Of a DNA stretch of 64,000 nt, positions 7,856 through 16,144 are shown in pieces. Origin of the DNA: Nocardioides sp. S-1144 (GTDB lineage: Bacteria; Actinomycetota; Actinomycetes; Propionibacteriales; Nocardioidaceae); contig NZ_CP040695.2 of the NCBI RefSeq assembly GCF_005954645.2, positions 744,001-808,000 on the forward strand. Reading direction: 5' to 3'. The notes under the pieces were generated by a model, which saw nothing but the letters and a program-made list of their open reading frames with translations, ran no database searches and was not told the DNA's origin. A program made the position numbers and the translations under genes. How positions within the stretch are numbered: the stretch's first letter is position 1; each line of letters begins with the position of its first letter.

Positions 7856-8482
7856 ATGTCTGCCTCGTCCCGGTCCACGCTCGTCGCTGCCGTCGTCGGG
7901 CTCCTGCTGCTCGGCGGGCTGGTCGTCTTCGCCACCTCCCTGCCCGACGGCGACGCGGCGTCGTCCGAGCAGGACGCCGCCGCCGGGCCGATCGACCTGC
8001 CCGACGAGCTGCCCGGCGGCCTGCTGGCGCTCGACGGCGACGACCTCCCCGAGGAGCTGACCGCGCAGCTGACCGACCTCGACCAGCTCCAGGGCCAGGA
8101 GGACTCCGCGGGCGCCCGGCTCACCGAGGTCTTCGGCGTCCCGTCGGCCTTCCGCATCTACGCCGCCGTCGACCAGTCCTCGGTCGCGCAGGTCACCGCG
8201 GTCGACAAGGCGCCGGGGGTGTTCCTGCCCGACTTCCCGCCGATCGACCCCGAGCTGATCGAGCTCACCCGCCCGGCCGTCGAGCTCGTCGACGCCGGCG
8301 ACGCCCTGTGCGTCGTCACCTGGGGCCAGGCGGTGCCCGCCGGCCAGGAGGTCGACGAGACGGCGCCCCCGCAGTCCCTGCGCTGCCAGCAGGGCGCCGG
8401 CGAGCGCACCTACGAGATCTTCGGCCAGGGCATGACCGTCGACGCGGCCGTCGAGGCGCTCGACGCGCTCGTCAGCGCCTGA
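7856..8482 (+). CDS. Membrane-anchored extracytoplasmic protein
   Basis: A 208-residue protein of unknown function. Residues 8-28 form one hydrophobic helix (VAAVVGLLLLGGLVVFA) acting as a signal anchor or uncleaved signal peptide. The remainder is acidic and probably outside the membrane, with three cysteines, two of which (in ALCVVTW and SLRCQQG) could pair. No lipobox. The ATG at 7856 is preceded by CATGAT at seven bases (leaderless type); the ATG at 7844 is the alternative. The 3' end overlaps the converging kinase gene by 11 bp. Confidence 0.72.
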   Translation: MSASSRSTLVAAVVGLLLLGGLVVFATSLPDGDAASSEQDAAAGPIDLPDELPGGLLALDGDDLPEELTAQLTDLDQLQGQEDSAGARLTEVFGVPSAFRIYAAVDQSSVAQVTAVDKAPGVFLPDFPPIDPELIELTRPAVELVDAGDALCVVTWGQAVPAGQEVDETAPPQSLRCQQGAGERTYEIFGQGMTVDAAVEALDALVSA

Positions 8483-9311
8483 CCCCGAGGTCGGGCGGCG
8501 GCTCGGCGGCCAGCGGCGCGAGCCCGGCCCGGACGTCGTCCAGGCGCGGCCGGGCGGCCGGGTCGACGGCCACGCACGCGACCAGCAGGTCGCGCAGGTC
8601 GGCGGGGAGCCCGTCCGGCACCGCGGGGGCCACCGGCAGCCGCCGGTGCACCACCGGCCAGCGCCGCCGGGTGTCCCAGGTGGCCTCGTCGCCGTAGGGG
8701 AGCTCGCCGCTGAGGCACTCCAGCAGCGTGATCCCGAGCCCCCAGACGTCGGCCGCCGCGGTCAGGCCGTGGCCGCGGGCCTGCTCGGGCGCGAGGTACC
8801 CGCGGGTCCCGGCACCGGGCCGGGCGCTGCCGGGCCGACCGGCCAGGCTCAGGTCGATGAGCACCGCCTTGCCGTGCTCGACGACGACGTTGGCCGGCTT
8901 GACGTCGAGGTGCAGCCAGTCGTGGCGGTGGAGGTATCCGAGCACCGAGGCCAGCTGGAGGCCGAGCTCGGCGACGTCCGGCACGCCGAGGGGTCCCTCG
9001 TCGACCACGGCGGCCAGGGTCGCCCCGCGCAGCGTCTCCACCACCAGCGCCGGCGGCTCGTCGAAGGCAGCGAGGCCCCGCACCAGGTGCGGGTGCGCGA
9101 GGCTGGTGACGATCAGTCCCTCCTGACGGGTGGCGGCGCGCACGCGCTCGTCGTCGCGGCGGTCCGCGCGCAGGACCTTGACCACGCAGCGGGTCCGGCG
9201 CTCCTCGTCCCAGGCGTCCCAGGTGTCGAGCCGGCGACCGTGGGCGAGACGGGTGAGGCCGAGGTAGCCCGGCAGCAGCCGGACGGCGTCGTCGAGCCCC
9301 GGGCCGGTCAC
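8472..9311 (-). CDS. Soluble Ser/Thr protein kinase
   Basis: A 279-residue eukaryotic-type kinase with no membrane helix and no PASTA or other sensor domain. The catalytic elements are present but altered. VVKVLR carries the ATP lysine. HLDVKPANV replaces the usual HRDLKPxN but keeps the catalytic Asp, Lys and Asn. IDLSLAG stands in for DFG and keeps the metal Asp. YLAPEQARG is the APE motif and DVWGLGITLLECLSG the F-helix. The classical Gly-rich loop is weak. The GTG start overlaps the exporter's stop by four bases (GTGA), so translation is coupled to it. The substrate is unknown; the Arg-Ser-tailed protein at the head of the unit is one candidate. Confidence 0.87.
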   Translation of the reverse strand: MTGPGLDDAVRLLPGYLGLTRLAHGRRLDTWDAWDEERRTRCVVKVLRADRRDDERVRAATRQEGLIVTSLAHPHLVRGLAAFDEPPALVVETLRGATLAAVVDEGPLGVPDVAELGLQLASVLGYLHRHDWLHLDVKPANVVVEHGKAVLIDLSLAGRPGSARPGAGTRGYLAPEQARGHGLTAAADVWGLGITLLECLSGELPYGDEATWDTRRRWPVVHRRLPVAPAVPDGLPADLRDLLVACVAVDPAARPRLDDVRAGLAPLAAEPPPDLGVRR

Positions 9312-11053
9312 GACGGCACCGCCACGGGCCGGGCGTCGAGCCGGACCACCCGGTCGGCGTACTCGAGGACGACGGGATCGTGGGTCAGCAGCACCAGCGT
9401 GCGGCCGCGGCTCGCCGCGGCGACGGCGTCGAGCAGCCGCCGGCTCGACTCGTGGTCGAGGCCCGTCGTGGGCTCGTCGAGGACCAGCACCCGGCTCTCG
9501 CGCAGCAGCGCCCGGGCCAGGGCGAGCCGCTGGCGCTGCCCGCCGGACAGGCTGCGGCCGCGCTGGCCGATGCGGGTGTCGTAGCCGGCGGGCAGCCGGG
9601 TGACGAACCCGTGGGCGTCGGCCGTCCGGGCCGCCGCCTCGACCTCGGCGCGGGTGGCCCCGGGGCGGGCGAAGGCGATGTTGTCGTGCACGCTGGCGTC
9701 GAGCAGCAGCTGCTCCTGCAGCACGGCGGTGACGGCGGCCCGCACCGAGCGGGCGGTGTGCCCGGCGAGGTCGTGACCGTCGACGGCGACCACGCCCGCC
9801 TCGGGGTCCAGCTGTCGGGTGAGCAGGCGGGCCAGCGTCGACTTGCCGGAGCCGCTGTCGCCGACCACGGCGACGCGCTCGCCCGCGGCCACGTCGAGGG
9901 TGAGGCCGTCGAGGGCCGGGCCGGCCGCGCCGGGGTAGGTGACCCGGACGTCGCGGAGCGCGATCGCGCCCGGCCCGGCGGGCAGCGGTCGCGCGTCCGC
10001 GCGGTCCTCGGCGGCCGGCTCGTCGAGGAGCTCCACGATGCGCTCGACGCCGGCGGTGGCGGAGTACAGCGCGGGCACCAGGTTGCTGAGGTCGCGCACC
10101 GGGCCGTAGCACTGGAGCAGCAGGGTGAGGAACGCGAGCAGGCCGCCCAGGGTGAGCCGGTCGGTCGAGAGGGCCCAGACGCCGAGCGTGACGACGACCA
10201 GGATGCCGACCAGCTCGGCCAGGTCGACCAGGGGGAGGAACACCGCGCGGACGCGGCTGCCGGCCAGCTCGGCGGCGGCGATGCCGCGGTTCTGCTCGTG
10301 GTAGGCCTCGACCGCGGCCTCCTCGCGACCGTAGGTCTGCACGAGGGCGGCGTTGGCGAGGCTCTCCTCGGTGAGCGAGCCGAGCGAGCCGCCGCGCCGG
10401 CGCCGCTCGCGCGAGACGTCGCGGGTCAGCCGTGCGAAGCGGGTCGAGACCCACCAGAACACCGGGACGACGACCAGCGAGGCGGCGGCGAGCTCCCACT
10501 GCAGGAGGAACAGGGCACCCACGAAGAAGACCAGTCGCAGCACCGCGCCGACGCCCAGCGTGAGCTGGCCGACCATGAAGCTCTCGACCGCCGCGACGTC
10601 GGAGGTCAGCCGGGTGAGGGTGTCGCCGAGGCGCCGGCGGTCCTGGACGACGGCCGGCTGGGCGAGCACGTGCTCGAAGGAGTCGCGGCGCAGGCCGACG
10701 AGGAAGCGCTGGGAGATCCAGGTCGAGAGGTAGTCGTCGGCCCCCGACACGACGGCGCTGAGCAGGTTGAGGCCCACGTAGAGCGCGGCGATCAGCAGCA
10801 GCGGCTCGAACGTCGCCGGCACCAGGACGTCGTCGACGAGGCGCTGGAAGAGGAGGATCTCGACGACCGAGATCGCCGGGGCCGCGGCGAGCAGCACGAG
10901 CCCGAGGGCCAGCCACCCGCGCAGCGGCCGCAGCCGCGGCCAGAACCGGCGGACGACGTCGGCGACGCCGAGGTGGGCCGCGGCGGCCACGACGGGGGCG
11001 GCGTCCGGGGCGGGGCGGAGCGACGCGGCGAGGCGTTGCCAGAGTCTGCGCAT
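9308..11053 (-). CDS. ABC exporter, fused permease-ATPase
   Basis: A 581-residue type IV ABC exporter half-transporter that would work as a dimer. An N-terminal six-helix membrane domain (about residues 45-330) is followed by the nucleotide-binding domain: Walker A GDSGSGKST, Q-loop region VLQEQLLLD, signature [15 protein letters not shown], Walker B VLVLDEPTTGLD and switch His in LLTHDP. Helices near 140-180 and 245-300 are clear. The substrate cannot be read from sequence. It lies between an Arg/Ser miniprotein gene upstream, separated by a perfect 15-bp hairpin, and a translationally coupled kinase downstream. Start ATG at the beginning of MRRLWQRLAASLRP. Confidence 0.92.
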   Translation of the reverse strand: MRRLWQRLAASLRPAPDAAPVVAAAAHLGVADVVRRFWPRLRPLRGWLALGLVLLAAAPAISVVEILLFQRLVDDVLVPATFEPLLLIAALYVGLNLLSAVVSGADDYLSTWISQRFLVGLRRDSFEHVLAQPAVVQDRRRLGDTLTRLTSDVAAVESFMVGQLTLGVGAVLRLVFFVGALFLLQWELAAASLVVVPVFWWVSTRFARLTRDVSRERRRRGGSLGSLTEESLANAALVQTYGREEAAVEAYHEQNRGIAAAELAGSRVRAVFLPLVDLAELVGILVVVTLGVWALSTDRLTLGGLLAFLTLLLQCYGPVRDLSNLVPALYSATAGVERIVELLDEPAAEDRADARPLPAGPGAIALRDVRVTYPGAAGPALDGLTLDVAAGERVAVVGDSGSGKSTLARLLTRQLDPEAGVVAVDGHDLAGHTARSVRAAVTAVLQEQLLLDASVHDNIAFARPGATRAEVEAAARTADAHGFVTRLPAGYDTRIGQRGRSLSGGQRQRLALARALLRESRVLVLDEPTTGLDHESSRRLLDAVAAASRGRTLVLLTHDPVVLEYADRVVRLDARPVAVPS

Positions 11054-11073
11054 GTCAGGATCCTGGGGACCGG

Positions 11074-11110
11074 ACGGGCGGGCGCCTGTGGTGACCAGGC
11101 GCCCGCCCGT
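11074..11110 (-). terminator. Perfect 15-bp stem-loop between miniprotein and exporter genes
   Basis: ACGGGCGGGCGCCTG (11074-11088) pairs exactly with 11096-11110 around a seven-base loop. On the transcribed minus strand it lies after the Arg-rich miniprotein stop and 20 bases before the exporter ATG. There is no U-tract, so it may be a weak terminator, an attenuator or an mRNA stabiliser. Confidence 0.7.
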
Positions 11111-11128
11111 TCCGTCCGTGGGTCGGCG

Positions 11129-11275
11129 TCAGCTGCTGCGCGAACGCGAGCGGCTGCGGTTGCGACGACGGCGCCGACGACGCCGGCGGCGCCTCCGGTC
11201 GTCGCTGCTGTCGTTGCCTCCGCCGCGGGCGACGGTGGCCGGTCGCAGGGCGCTGAAGATGCCCGAACGTGCCAT
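11129..11275 (-). CDS. 48-residue Arg-run, Arg-Ser-tail miniprotein
   Basis: A very small basic protein. Residues 1-25 are ordinary (start MARSGIFSALRPATVARGGG), then NDSSDD, an uninterrupted run of 12 arginines, and a tail NRSRSRSRSS. The Arg run uses four different codons (CGG, AGG, CGC, CGT) in mixed order, so it is not a simple DNA repeat and is probably selected at the protein level. An excellent ribosome binding site (GAGGAGG) stands seven bases before the ATG. It heads a minus-strand unit with the exporter and the kinase. It might bind nucleic acid or phosphate polymers, or be a kinase substrate. I do not recognise a family. Confidence 0.65.
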   Translation of the reverse strand: MARSGIFSALRPATVARGGGNDSSDDRRRRRRRRRRRRNRSRSRSRSS

Positions 11276-11408
11276 GGTGCTGCCTCCTCCTCGTGGGTGT
11301 CGTGCCCCGGTCGAGGCCACGGGAAGAAGCCTGGCGGCGCCGCGTGATGCGGGCGTGAGCCGCCGATGAGACCGTTCTCATCCGGCCCACCGGCGGCGCC
11401 GCGGGAGG

Positions 11409-12425
11409 TCAGGACCAGTAGACGACGACCTTGTCGCCGACCTGCACCTGGTCGAAGAGCCAGGTGATCGCGCCCAGGTCGCGCACGTTGACGCAGCCGT
11501 GGGAGGCGCCGTTGTAGCCGGTCGCGGCGAAGTCGGGCGAGTAGTGGACGGCCTGGCCGCCGGAGAAGAACATCGCGAACGGCATCGGGGTGTCGTAGAG
11601 CGACGACACGTGGTCGCGGTTCTTGAAGGCCACCGAGAAGGCGCCCTCGCGGGTCGGCAGCTCGTCGGAGCCGAACCGGACGTCGACCGTCTTGAGCACC
11701 TGGCCGTCGACCACCCAGCGCAGCGTGCGGCTCGACTTGTCGACGCACAGGGCGCGCCCGGTGGTGCAGCGGGGGTCCAGCGCCCCAGGCACGTTCGCGC
11801 CGAGCTGGTTGGCCAGCTCGGCCGCGGTCGGCTCGCTGGTCATCGCGAGCAGCCGGTCCATGGTGCGCTGGTCGACCTCGCCGGTCACCGGGATCTCGCG
11901 CTTGGCCTGGAACCCCTCGACCGCGGCGCGGGTGACGTCGCCGTAGGTGCCGGTCACGTCCTGCTGGAACCAGTCGATCTGGCGCAACCGGGCCTGCAGC
12001 TCGCGCACCTCGTCGCTGTCGTCGCCGGGCCCCATCAGGGCCGGGCCGGGCTGCAGCTCGGGTGCCCGCGGCTCCTCGCTGGGCTCCTCGCTCGGGGCCT
12101 GGCTCGGGGCCTGGCTCGGGGAGGGAGTCCCGCCCTGGTCGGTGCCCGGGGCGCCGGGCTCCTCGCTCGGGCCGGCCGGGTCGCCCGCGCCGCCGGGCGC
12201 CGCGGGAGCGGTCGGGTCGGCGGGGTCGTCGCCCGGGGTCGTGGGGGAGGTGTCCGGGTCGGCGCCGTCGGGGGCCGCCTGGCTGCTCGACGGGTCGCGC
12301 GGGGACGTCGACGCGGCTGCGTCGTCGTCCGAGCCGAGCTGCGGGGTCCAGCCGGCCCCGTGGGCGGCGAGCGCGAGGAGGGCGCAGACCAGGGCGGTCA
12401 GGACGAGGCGTCGGGCGATCTTCAT
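11409..12425 (-). CDS. L,D-transpeptidase with peptidoglycan-binding domain
   Basis: A 338-residue exported enzyme forming 3-3 peptidoglycan cross-links or attaching proteins to the wall. A signal peptide (residues 1 to about 24, MKIARRLVLTALVCALLAL) is followed by a Pro/Ser/Asp-rich disordered stalk (about 35-130). A PG_binding_1 domain comes next (about 134-195, VRELQARLRQIDWF and YGDVTRAAVEGFQ). The last domain is a YkuD catalytic domain ending in HYSPDFAATGYNG and SHGCVNVRD, with catalytic Cys311 and His294 of the conserved motif. A family of this layout is common in actinobacteria. Divergent from menG across ~115 bp. Confidence 0.93.
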   Translation of the reverse strand: MKIARRLVLTALVCALLALAAHGAGWTPQLGSDDDAAASTSPRDPSSSQAAPDGADPDTSPTTPGDDPADPTAPAAPGGAGDPAGPSEEPGAPGTDQGGTPSPSQAPSQAPSEEPSEEPRAPELQPGPALMGPGDDSDEVRELQARLRQIDWFQQDVTGTYGDVTRAAVEGFQAKREIPVTGEVDQRTMDRLLAMTSEPTAAELANQLGANVPGALDPRCTTGRALCVDKSSRTLRWVVDGQVLKTVDVRFGSDELPTREGAFSVAFKNRDHVSSLYDTPMPFAMFFSGGQAVHYSPDFAATGYNGASHGCVNVRDLGAITWLFDQVQVGDKVVVYWS

Positions 12426-12529
12426 GGCGGGTGCTCTCTGTGACAGGAGTGACGGATGTGATTATGCGGTGTGGTGCTGCCTGGGAGACGCACCGCAGGG
12501 CCGTTTGGTTGCACCTGGTGTGTCGTCCC

Positions 12530-12535
12530 TAGGCT
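12530..12535 (+). promoter_or_regulatory. -10 hexamer TAGGCT for menG (leaderless), with TTGCAC upstream
   Basis: TAGGCT ends six bases before the menG GTG at 12542. TTGCAC at 12509-12514 is a possible -35 with a short 15-base spacer. A leaderless transcript is expected because there is no ribosome binding site. Confidence 0.55.
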
Positions 12536-12541
12536 TCGGAC

Positions 12542-13231
12542 GTGACCCGCGCCGACCTCGACAAGCAGCCCACCGACGTCCGTCGCATGTTCGACGCCGT
12601 CGCGAAGCGGTACGACGTCACCAACGACGTCCTCTCGCTCGGGCAGGACCGGCGGTGGCGGCACGAGGTCATCCGGGCCGTCGACCCCCAGCGCGGCGAG
12701 CGGGTCCTCGACCTCGCCGCCGGCACCGGCACCTCGAGCCAGCCGTTCGCCGACCGGGGCGCGCACGTCGTCCCGTGCGACTTCAGCCTCGGGATGCTCC
12801 AGGTCGGCAAGACCGCCCGCCCGCACCTGCCGTTCACCGCGGGCGACGGCACCCGGCTGCCGTTCGCCGACGCCACCTTCGACGCCGTCACCATCTCGTT
12901 CGGGCTGCGCAACATCGTCGACCCGCTCGCGGGCCTGCGCGAGCTGCGCCGCGTCACCCGCCCCGGCGGCCGCCTCGTCGTCTGCGAGTTCAGCCACCCC
13001 ACCTGGGCGCCGTTCCGCACCGTGTACGTCGAGTACCTGATGAAGGCGCTCCCGCCGGTCGCCCGCGCGGTCTCCTCGGCCCCGGACGCCTACGTCTACC
13101 TCGCCGAGTCGATCCGCGCCTGGCCCGACCAGCCCGCCCTCGCCGCCCTGGTCGCGGACGCCGGCTGGCAGGCCCCCGAGTGGCGCAACCTCTCCGGCGG
13201 GATCGTCGCGCTGCACCGCGCGACCGCGTAG
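12542..13231 (+). CDS. menG: Demethylmenaquinone methyltransferase
   Basis: A 229-residue UbiE/MenG-type SAM methyltransferase, performing the last step of menaquinone synthesis (ring C-methylation). Shows the UbiE opening [22 protein letters not shown] motif [13 protein letters not shown] (residues 57-68), [11 protein letters not shown], and the diagnostic [12 protein letters not shown] followed by [11 protein letters not shown]. The C-terminal [12 protein letters not shown] is also conserved. Starts at a GTG just after a TAGGCT -10 hexamer. In many actinobacteria menG is followed by a geranylgeranyl reductase and nuoA; here a secreted protein and three AIM24 genes intervene before nuoA. Confidence 0.95.
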   Translation: MTRADLDKQPTDVRRMFDAVAKRYDVTNDVLSLGQDRRWRHEVIRAVDPQRGERVLDLAAGTGTSSQPFADRGAHVVPCDFSLGMLQVGKTARPHLPFTAGDGTRLPFADATFDAVTISFGLRNIVDPLAGLRELRRVTRPGGRLVVCEFSHPTWAPFRTVYVEYLMKALPPVARAVSSAPDAYVYLAESIRAWPDQPALAALVADAGWQAPEWRNLSGGIVALHRATA

Positions 13232-13349
13232 CCGCGCAGTCGCGCCGGGGTGCGCGACCGGCCGGCGTCACAACCAACCGGGCCCGCCGTGCGTCCAGGG
13301 TGTGAGTCGCCGCACCCGCGGCCGCGCGCACCTACCCCCGGGAGTCCCC

Positions 13350-13913
13350 GTGCCACACGACCGAACCACGCCGTCGCCCCGCTCGCTGCCCCACCTGCTC
13401 CTCGCACTCCTCCCGCTGGTCGTCGCGGCCGGGCTCCTCGTCGGGGCCGCGCCGGCGTCGCAGGCCGAGACGTGGCACCACCACGACGAGACCAGCGACC
13501 AGCCGCGCTTCGGCGACATCGCCACGGTCGCCGTCGACGCCCGCGAGAGGCGGGTCCACCTGCGGGCCGAGATCAACGGCACCTTCCCCGAGGAGCTGGT
13601 GTTCCACCTCGACGTCGACGGCGCGCAGCGGCGCCCCGAGCTCGCGATCTCCTACGGCCCGTACCCCGGCCGCGTCGTCGTCAGCCGGGTCGACTCGTGG
13701 CGCGGCGTCGCGCTGCGGGAGCGTTGCCGTCCGCGGACGGCGCGGGTGCGCGGCGACGTCCTGACCGCGCACGTCGCCCTGCGGTGCCTGAGCCTGGCCG
13801 GCGTCCGCCCGGAGCGGCTGCGGGTCAGCGTCACGAGCCGTTACGAGCTCGGCTCCGACTACGACCACGCGCCCCGCCGGCACCACTTCGGGCGCTGGTT
13901 CGACGTCGGCTGA
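13350..13913 (+). CDS. Secreted protein of unknown function
   Basis: 187 residues with a clear Sec signal peptide: basic start, hydrophobic core around LLLALLPLVVAAGLLVG, then APASQA before ETWHHHD. The mature part (~145 residues) is beta-rich, Arg-rich and has two cysteines (RERCRP, ALRCLS) likely to form a disulfide. GTG at 13350 was chosen because GGGAG lies six bases upstream; an in-frame GTG at 13302 would add 16 residues and spoil the signal peptide. Unrecognised family; its end almost touches the converging AIM24 cluster. Confidence 0.75.
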   Translation: MPHDRTTPSPRSLPHLLLALLPLVVAAGLLVGAAPASQAETWHHHDETSDQPRFGDIATVAVDARERRVHLRAEINGTFPEELVFHLDVDGAQRRPELAISYGPYPGRVVVSRVDSWRGVALRERCRPRTARVRGDVLTAHVALRCLSLAGVRPERLRVSVTSRYELGSDYDHAPRRHHFGRWFDVG

Positions 13914-13935
13914 CGGCGCGGACCGCCCCTGGCCG

Positions 13936-14694
13936 CTACTGCTGCTGGGACCGCATGACCAGCCGCTGCCCGAGCGAGCCGGCCGACTGGGCGTCGAGCA
14001 GGTTCGTCTGCGACTCGACCAGCCGCACCAGCGCGCCGTCGGCGCGCATCTGCTCCGACGACTGCATCAGGATCGTGCCGGCGCCGGTGAAGTCGTACTG
14101 GCGCTCCTCGCCGGACTCGCGGCCGAACATGCCCTGGATGCCGGCCATGAAGGACTGCGCCATCCAGTTGTGGTCGTAGTGCACCGAGGGCGAGGGGCAG
14201 TCGGCCCACCCGAGGAGGGCGTCGGGGTCGGCGCGGAAGGGCGGCTCGACGAAGATCACCGGGCCGGACGACGAGGCGAGGAACTTGCCGGTGCCGATGA
14301 GGGTCAGGAACCCGGGCACGATCGACTGCTTGAGCTCGAGCCCGGTCTCGAAGGCCAGCAGGTTCGAGGCCTTGATCGTCAGGTTGCCGGCGTCGAGGTC
14401 GTAGGAGTTGATGTCGAAGCCCCGGTCGCCGATCACGAGCTTGCCCTGGCCGGCGGCGATGACCCAGTCCTGGGTGTAGATCGGCGAGGAGAACCGGGAG
14501 GCGACCCACGCGGCGCGGGAGGCGAAGGCGGCGACGCCGGCGAAGTCGATGTTGCCGTAGTAGGCGATCATCGCGCCCTTGGACGTGAACCACTCGCCGT
14601 TGAGGTCGATGCAGAACGAGTAGGAGTTGATGTTGTCGTTCGAGGGGAGCGACTGGGCGTCGTGGACGGTCGAGCCGCCGGTCATCTGGATCAC
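13936..14694 (-). CDS. AIM24-family protein, third of the trio
   Basis: 252 residues with the glycine-rich beta-fold of AIM24 proteins: WFTSKGAMIAYYGNIDF, QGKLVIGDRGFDI, LAFETGLELKQS and LTLIGTGKFLAS, ending with a Gln-rich tail. Yeast AIM24 is a mitochondrial inner-membrane protein needed for cristae organisation and respiration; bacterial members are uncharacterised. The GTG start overlaps the stop of the preceding paralogue by four bases, so the two are translationally coupled; an ATG three codons inside is the alternative. This member is the most divergent and longest of the three. Confidence 0.85.
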   Translation of the reverse strand: MIQMTGGSTVHDAQSLPSNDNINSYSFCIDLNGEWFTSKGAMIAYYGNIDFAGVAAFASRAAWVASRFSSPIYTQDWVIAAGQGKLVIGDRGFDINSYDLDAGNLTIKASNLLAFETGLELKQSIVPGFLTLIGTGKFLASSSGPVIFVEPPFRADPDALLGWADCPSPSVHYDHNWMAQSFMAGIQGMFGRESGEERQYDFTGAGTILMQSSEQMRADGALVRLVESQTNLLDAQSAGSLGQRLVMRSQQQ

Positions 14695-15332
14695 TGGAAC
14701 TTCTCCTCGGAGGCCTGGATGTAGACACGTCCGTGTCCGGTGCAGTGCAGCTGGGTCGCCTCGCCCGAGCCGCGGCCGACGACGTCGCGGATGCCGCCGC
14801 TGACCTTGAAGTCGATCTGCAGCGCCCCGACGTGCCCGACGTAGGCCTGCGGGTCGACGCCGACCATCTCCCCGTTGACCGGGATCTCGAAGGTGCCGCC
14901 GTGGGACAGCAGGGCCACCGACCCGGACCCGCTGACCTTCGTGGTGAACAGGCCCTGGCCCGACACCGCGCCGCGGACCGCCTGGCGGATGCCGCCCTGC
15001 CCGATCATCTCCACCGACGTCGACAGGTTGGCGTGGTGGGCCAGCAGCCGGTCGGCCTCGACGGTGAGGGTCTCGTTGTTCAGCTGCACGAGGGTCACGT
15101 AGTGCCCGCGGAAGCCGTAGAGCGCGTTGCCCTGGCCCTCGGCGACCATCATCGGGACCGACTCGCCGGCCATCGCGCGCCCGACCATGCCGCCCACGCC
15201 CCCGCCGCCGCTGATCGGGCGGAAGGTGACGCCGCCGGAGTAGCCGAGCATCGCGCCGCGGCGGGCGATGACCTCGCCGCCGGGGGAGACGTCGGTCCGG
15301 ATGACCTTCTTGTTCACCTGCTCGAACGTCAT
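14691..15332 (-). CDS. AIM24-family protein, second of the trio
   Basis: 213 residues. Recurrent AIM24 features: VIARRGAMLGYSGGVTF near the start, AEGQGNALYGFRGHYVTL, LTVEADRLLAHHANL and FTTKVSGSGSVALLSHGG, then FEIPVNGEMVGVDPQAYVGH. No signal peptide or transmembrane helix, so probably cytoplasmic or peripheral. Starts seven bases after the first paralogue's stop, with GGAGAGGTGA as ribosome binding site, and overlaps the next gene by four bases. Clearly homologous to its neighbours, so the trio arose by tandem duplication. Confidence 0.88.
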   Translation of the reverse strand: MTFEQVNKKVIRTDVSPGGEVIARRGAMLGYSGGVTFRPISGGGGVGGMVGRAMAGESVPMMVAEGQGNALYGFRGHYVTLVQLNNETLTVEADRLLAHHANLSTSVEMIGQGGIRQAVRGAVSGQGLFTTKVSGSGSVALLSHGGTFEIPVNGEMVGVDPQAYVGHVGALQIDFKVSGGIRDVVGRGSGEATQLHCTGHGRVYIQASEEKFQ

Positions 15333-15339
15333 CGGCCGG

Positions 15340-15957
15340 TCACCTCTCCGCGGGCTGGATGTAGACGGTGCCCTGGCCCTCGAAGCGCAGGCTGAACGGC
15401 TCGCCGCCGCCCTCGCCGACGAGGCTGCGCCAGGTGACGCCGGAGACCAGGCTCATCTGGATCTGGCCGGTGCCGGCGACGTAGGCGTCGGGGTCGACGA
15501 CGAGCGGCATCCCGGGCGCGACGGCCAGCGGGATCATCGGCCCGTCGGAGGTGATCGCGCACTGGCCCGACCCGGTGACCGTGGTCGTGGCCAGGCCCTG
15601 CCCGCTGGTCATCCCCCGGAGCCCGGCGAACTGGACGTCGAGCTTGAGGCCCTCGGTGACGGCGAGGATGTGCTCGGACTCGACCGTGAGCCGGTCGTTG
15701 TCGAGCACCACGACGGTGACGTCGAGGGCGTCCTTGGCGAGGTAGGCCCGGCCGTGGCCCTGGCACTCCATCAGCGTGATGCTCTCGCCGGCCACGCGCT
15801 GGCGGACCGCGGCGCGCAGCCCGCCGCCGCCGCCCATGCCCGCGTGCTTGAAGGTGACGTTGCCGGTGTAGGCGACCATCGCCCCCTGGGCGGCTCGGAC
15901 GCTGTCGCCGGTGAGGTCGGCGTGCAGCACTTTCTTGTCGGCGGTCAGGGTCGCCAT
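15340..15957 (-). CDS. AIM24-family protein, first of the trio
   Basis: 205 residues, first gene of the minus-strand AIM24 operon. Shows AAQGAMVAYTGNVTF, LMECQGHGRAYLAKDALDV, LTVESEHILAV and ATTTVTGSGQCAITSDG, aligning step by step with the second paralogue. GGAGG stands five bases before the ATG. A TAGGGT hexamer (16006-16011, minus) about 50 bases upstream is a likely -10. The operon diverges from nuoA across 306 bp, which together with AIM24's known mitochondrial role suggests a link with the respiratory membrane; that link is inference. Confidence 0.88.
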   Translation of the reverse strand: MATLTADKKVLHADLTGDSVRAAQGAMVAYTGNVTFKHAGMGGGGGLRAAVRQRVAGESITLMECQGHGRAYLAKDALDVTVVVLDNDRLTVESEHILAVTEGLKLDVQFAGLRGMTSGQGLATTTVTGSGQCAITSDGPMIPLAVAPGMPLVVDPDAYVAGTGQIQMSLVSGVTWRSLVGEGGGEPFSLRFEGQGTVYIQPAER

Positions 15958-16144
15958 CGGGCCTCCGGTGCAAGGGGGGAGCGGTCGAGCCGCCGATCTG
16001 GAGGCACCCTAACGAGGGATGGTGTCCGCGAGGGAGACCCGCGGCGACCAGGGTGTCGCCGTGGCCGACCACGCCCCCAATTACGCAACGCTCGCGTGCG
16101 TTAAATGCGCAGGTCAGAACCGGTTTTCCCGAACCCCGCCCCGG

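Noticed and set aside
11129..11320. Longer start for the Arg-rich miniprotein (63 residues)
   Set aside because: The ATG at 11275 has GAGGAGG at ideal spacing; the upstream alternative has none.
12060..12300. Low-complexity C/G-rich segment
   Set aside because: It is the Pro/Ser/Glu-rich linker of the L,D-transpeptidase.
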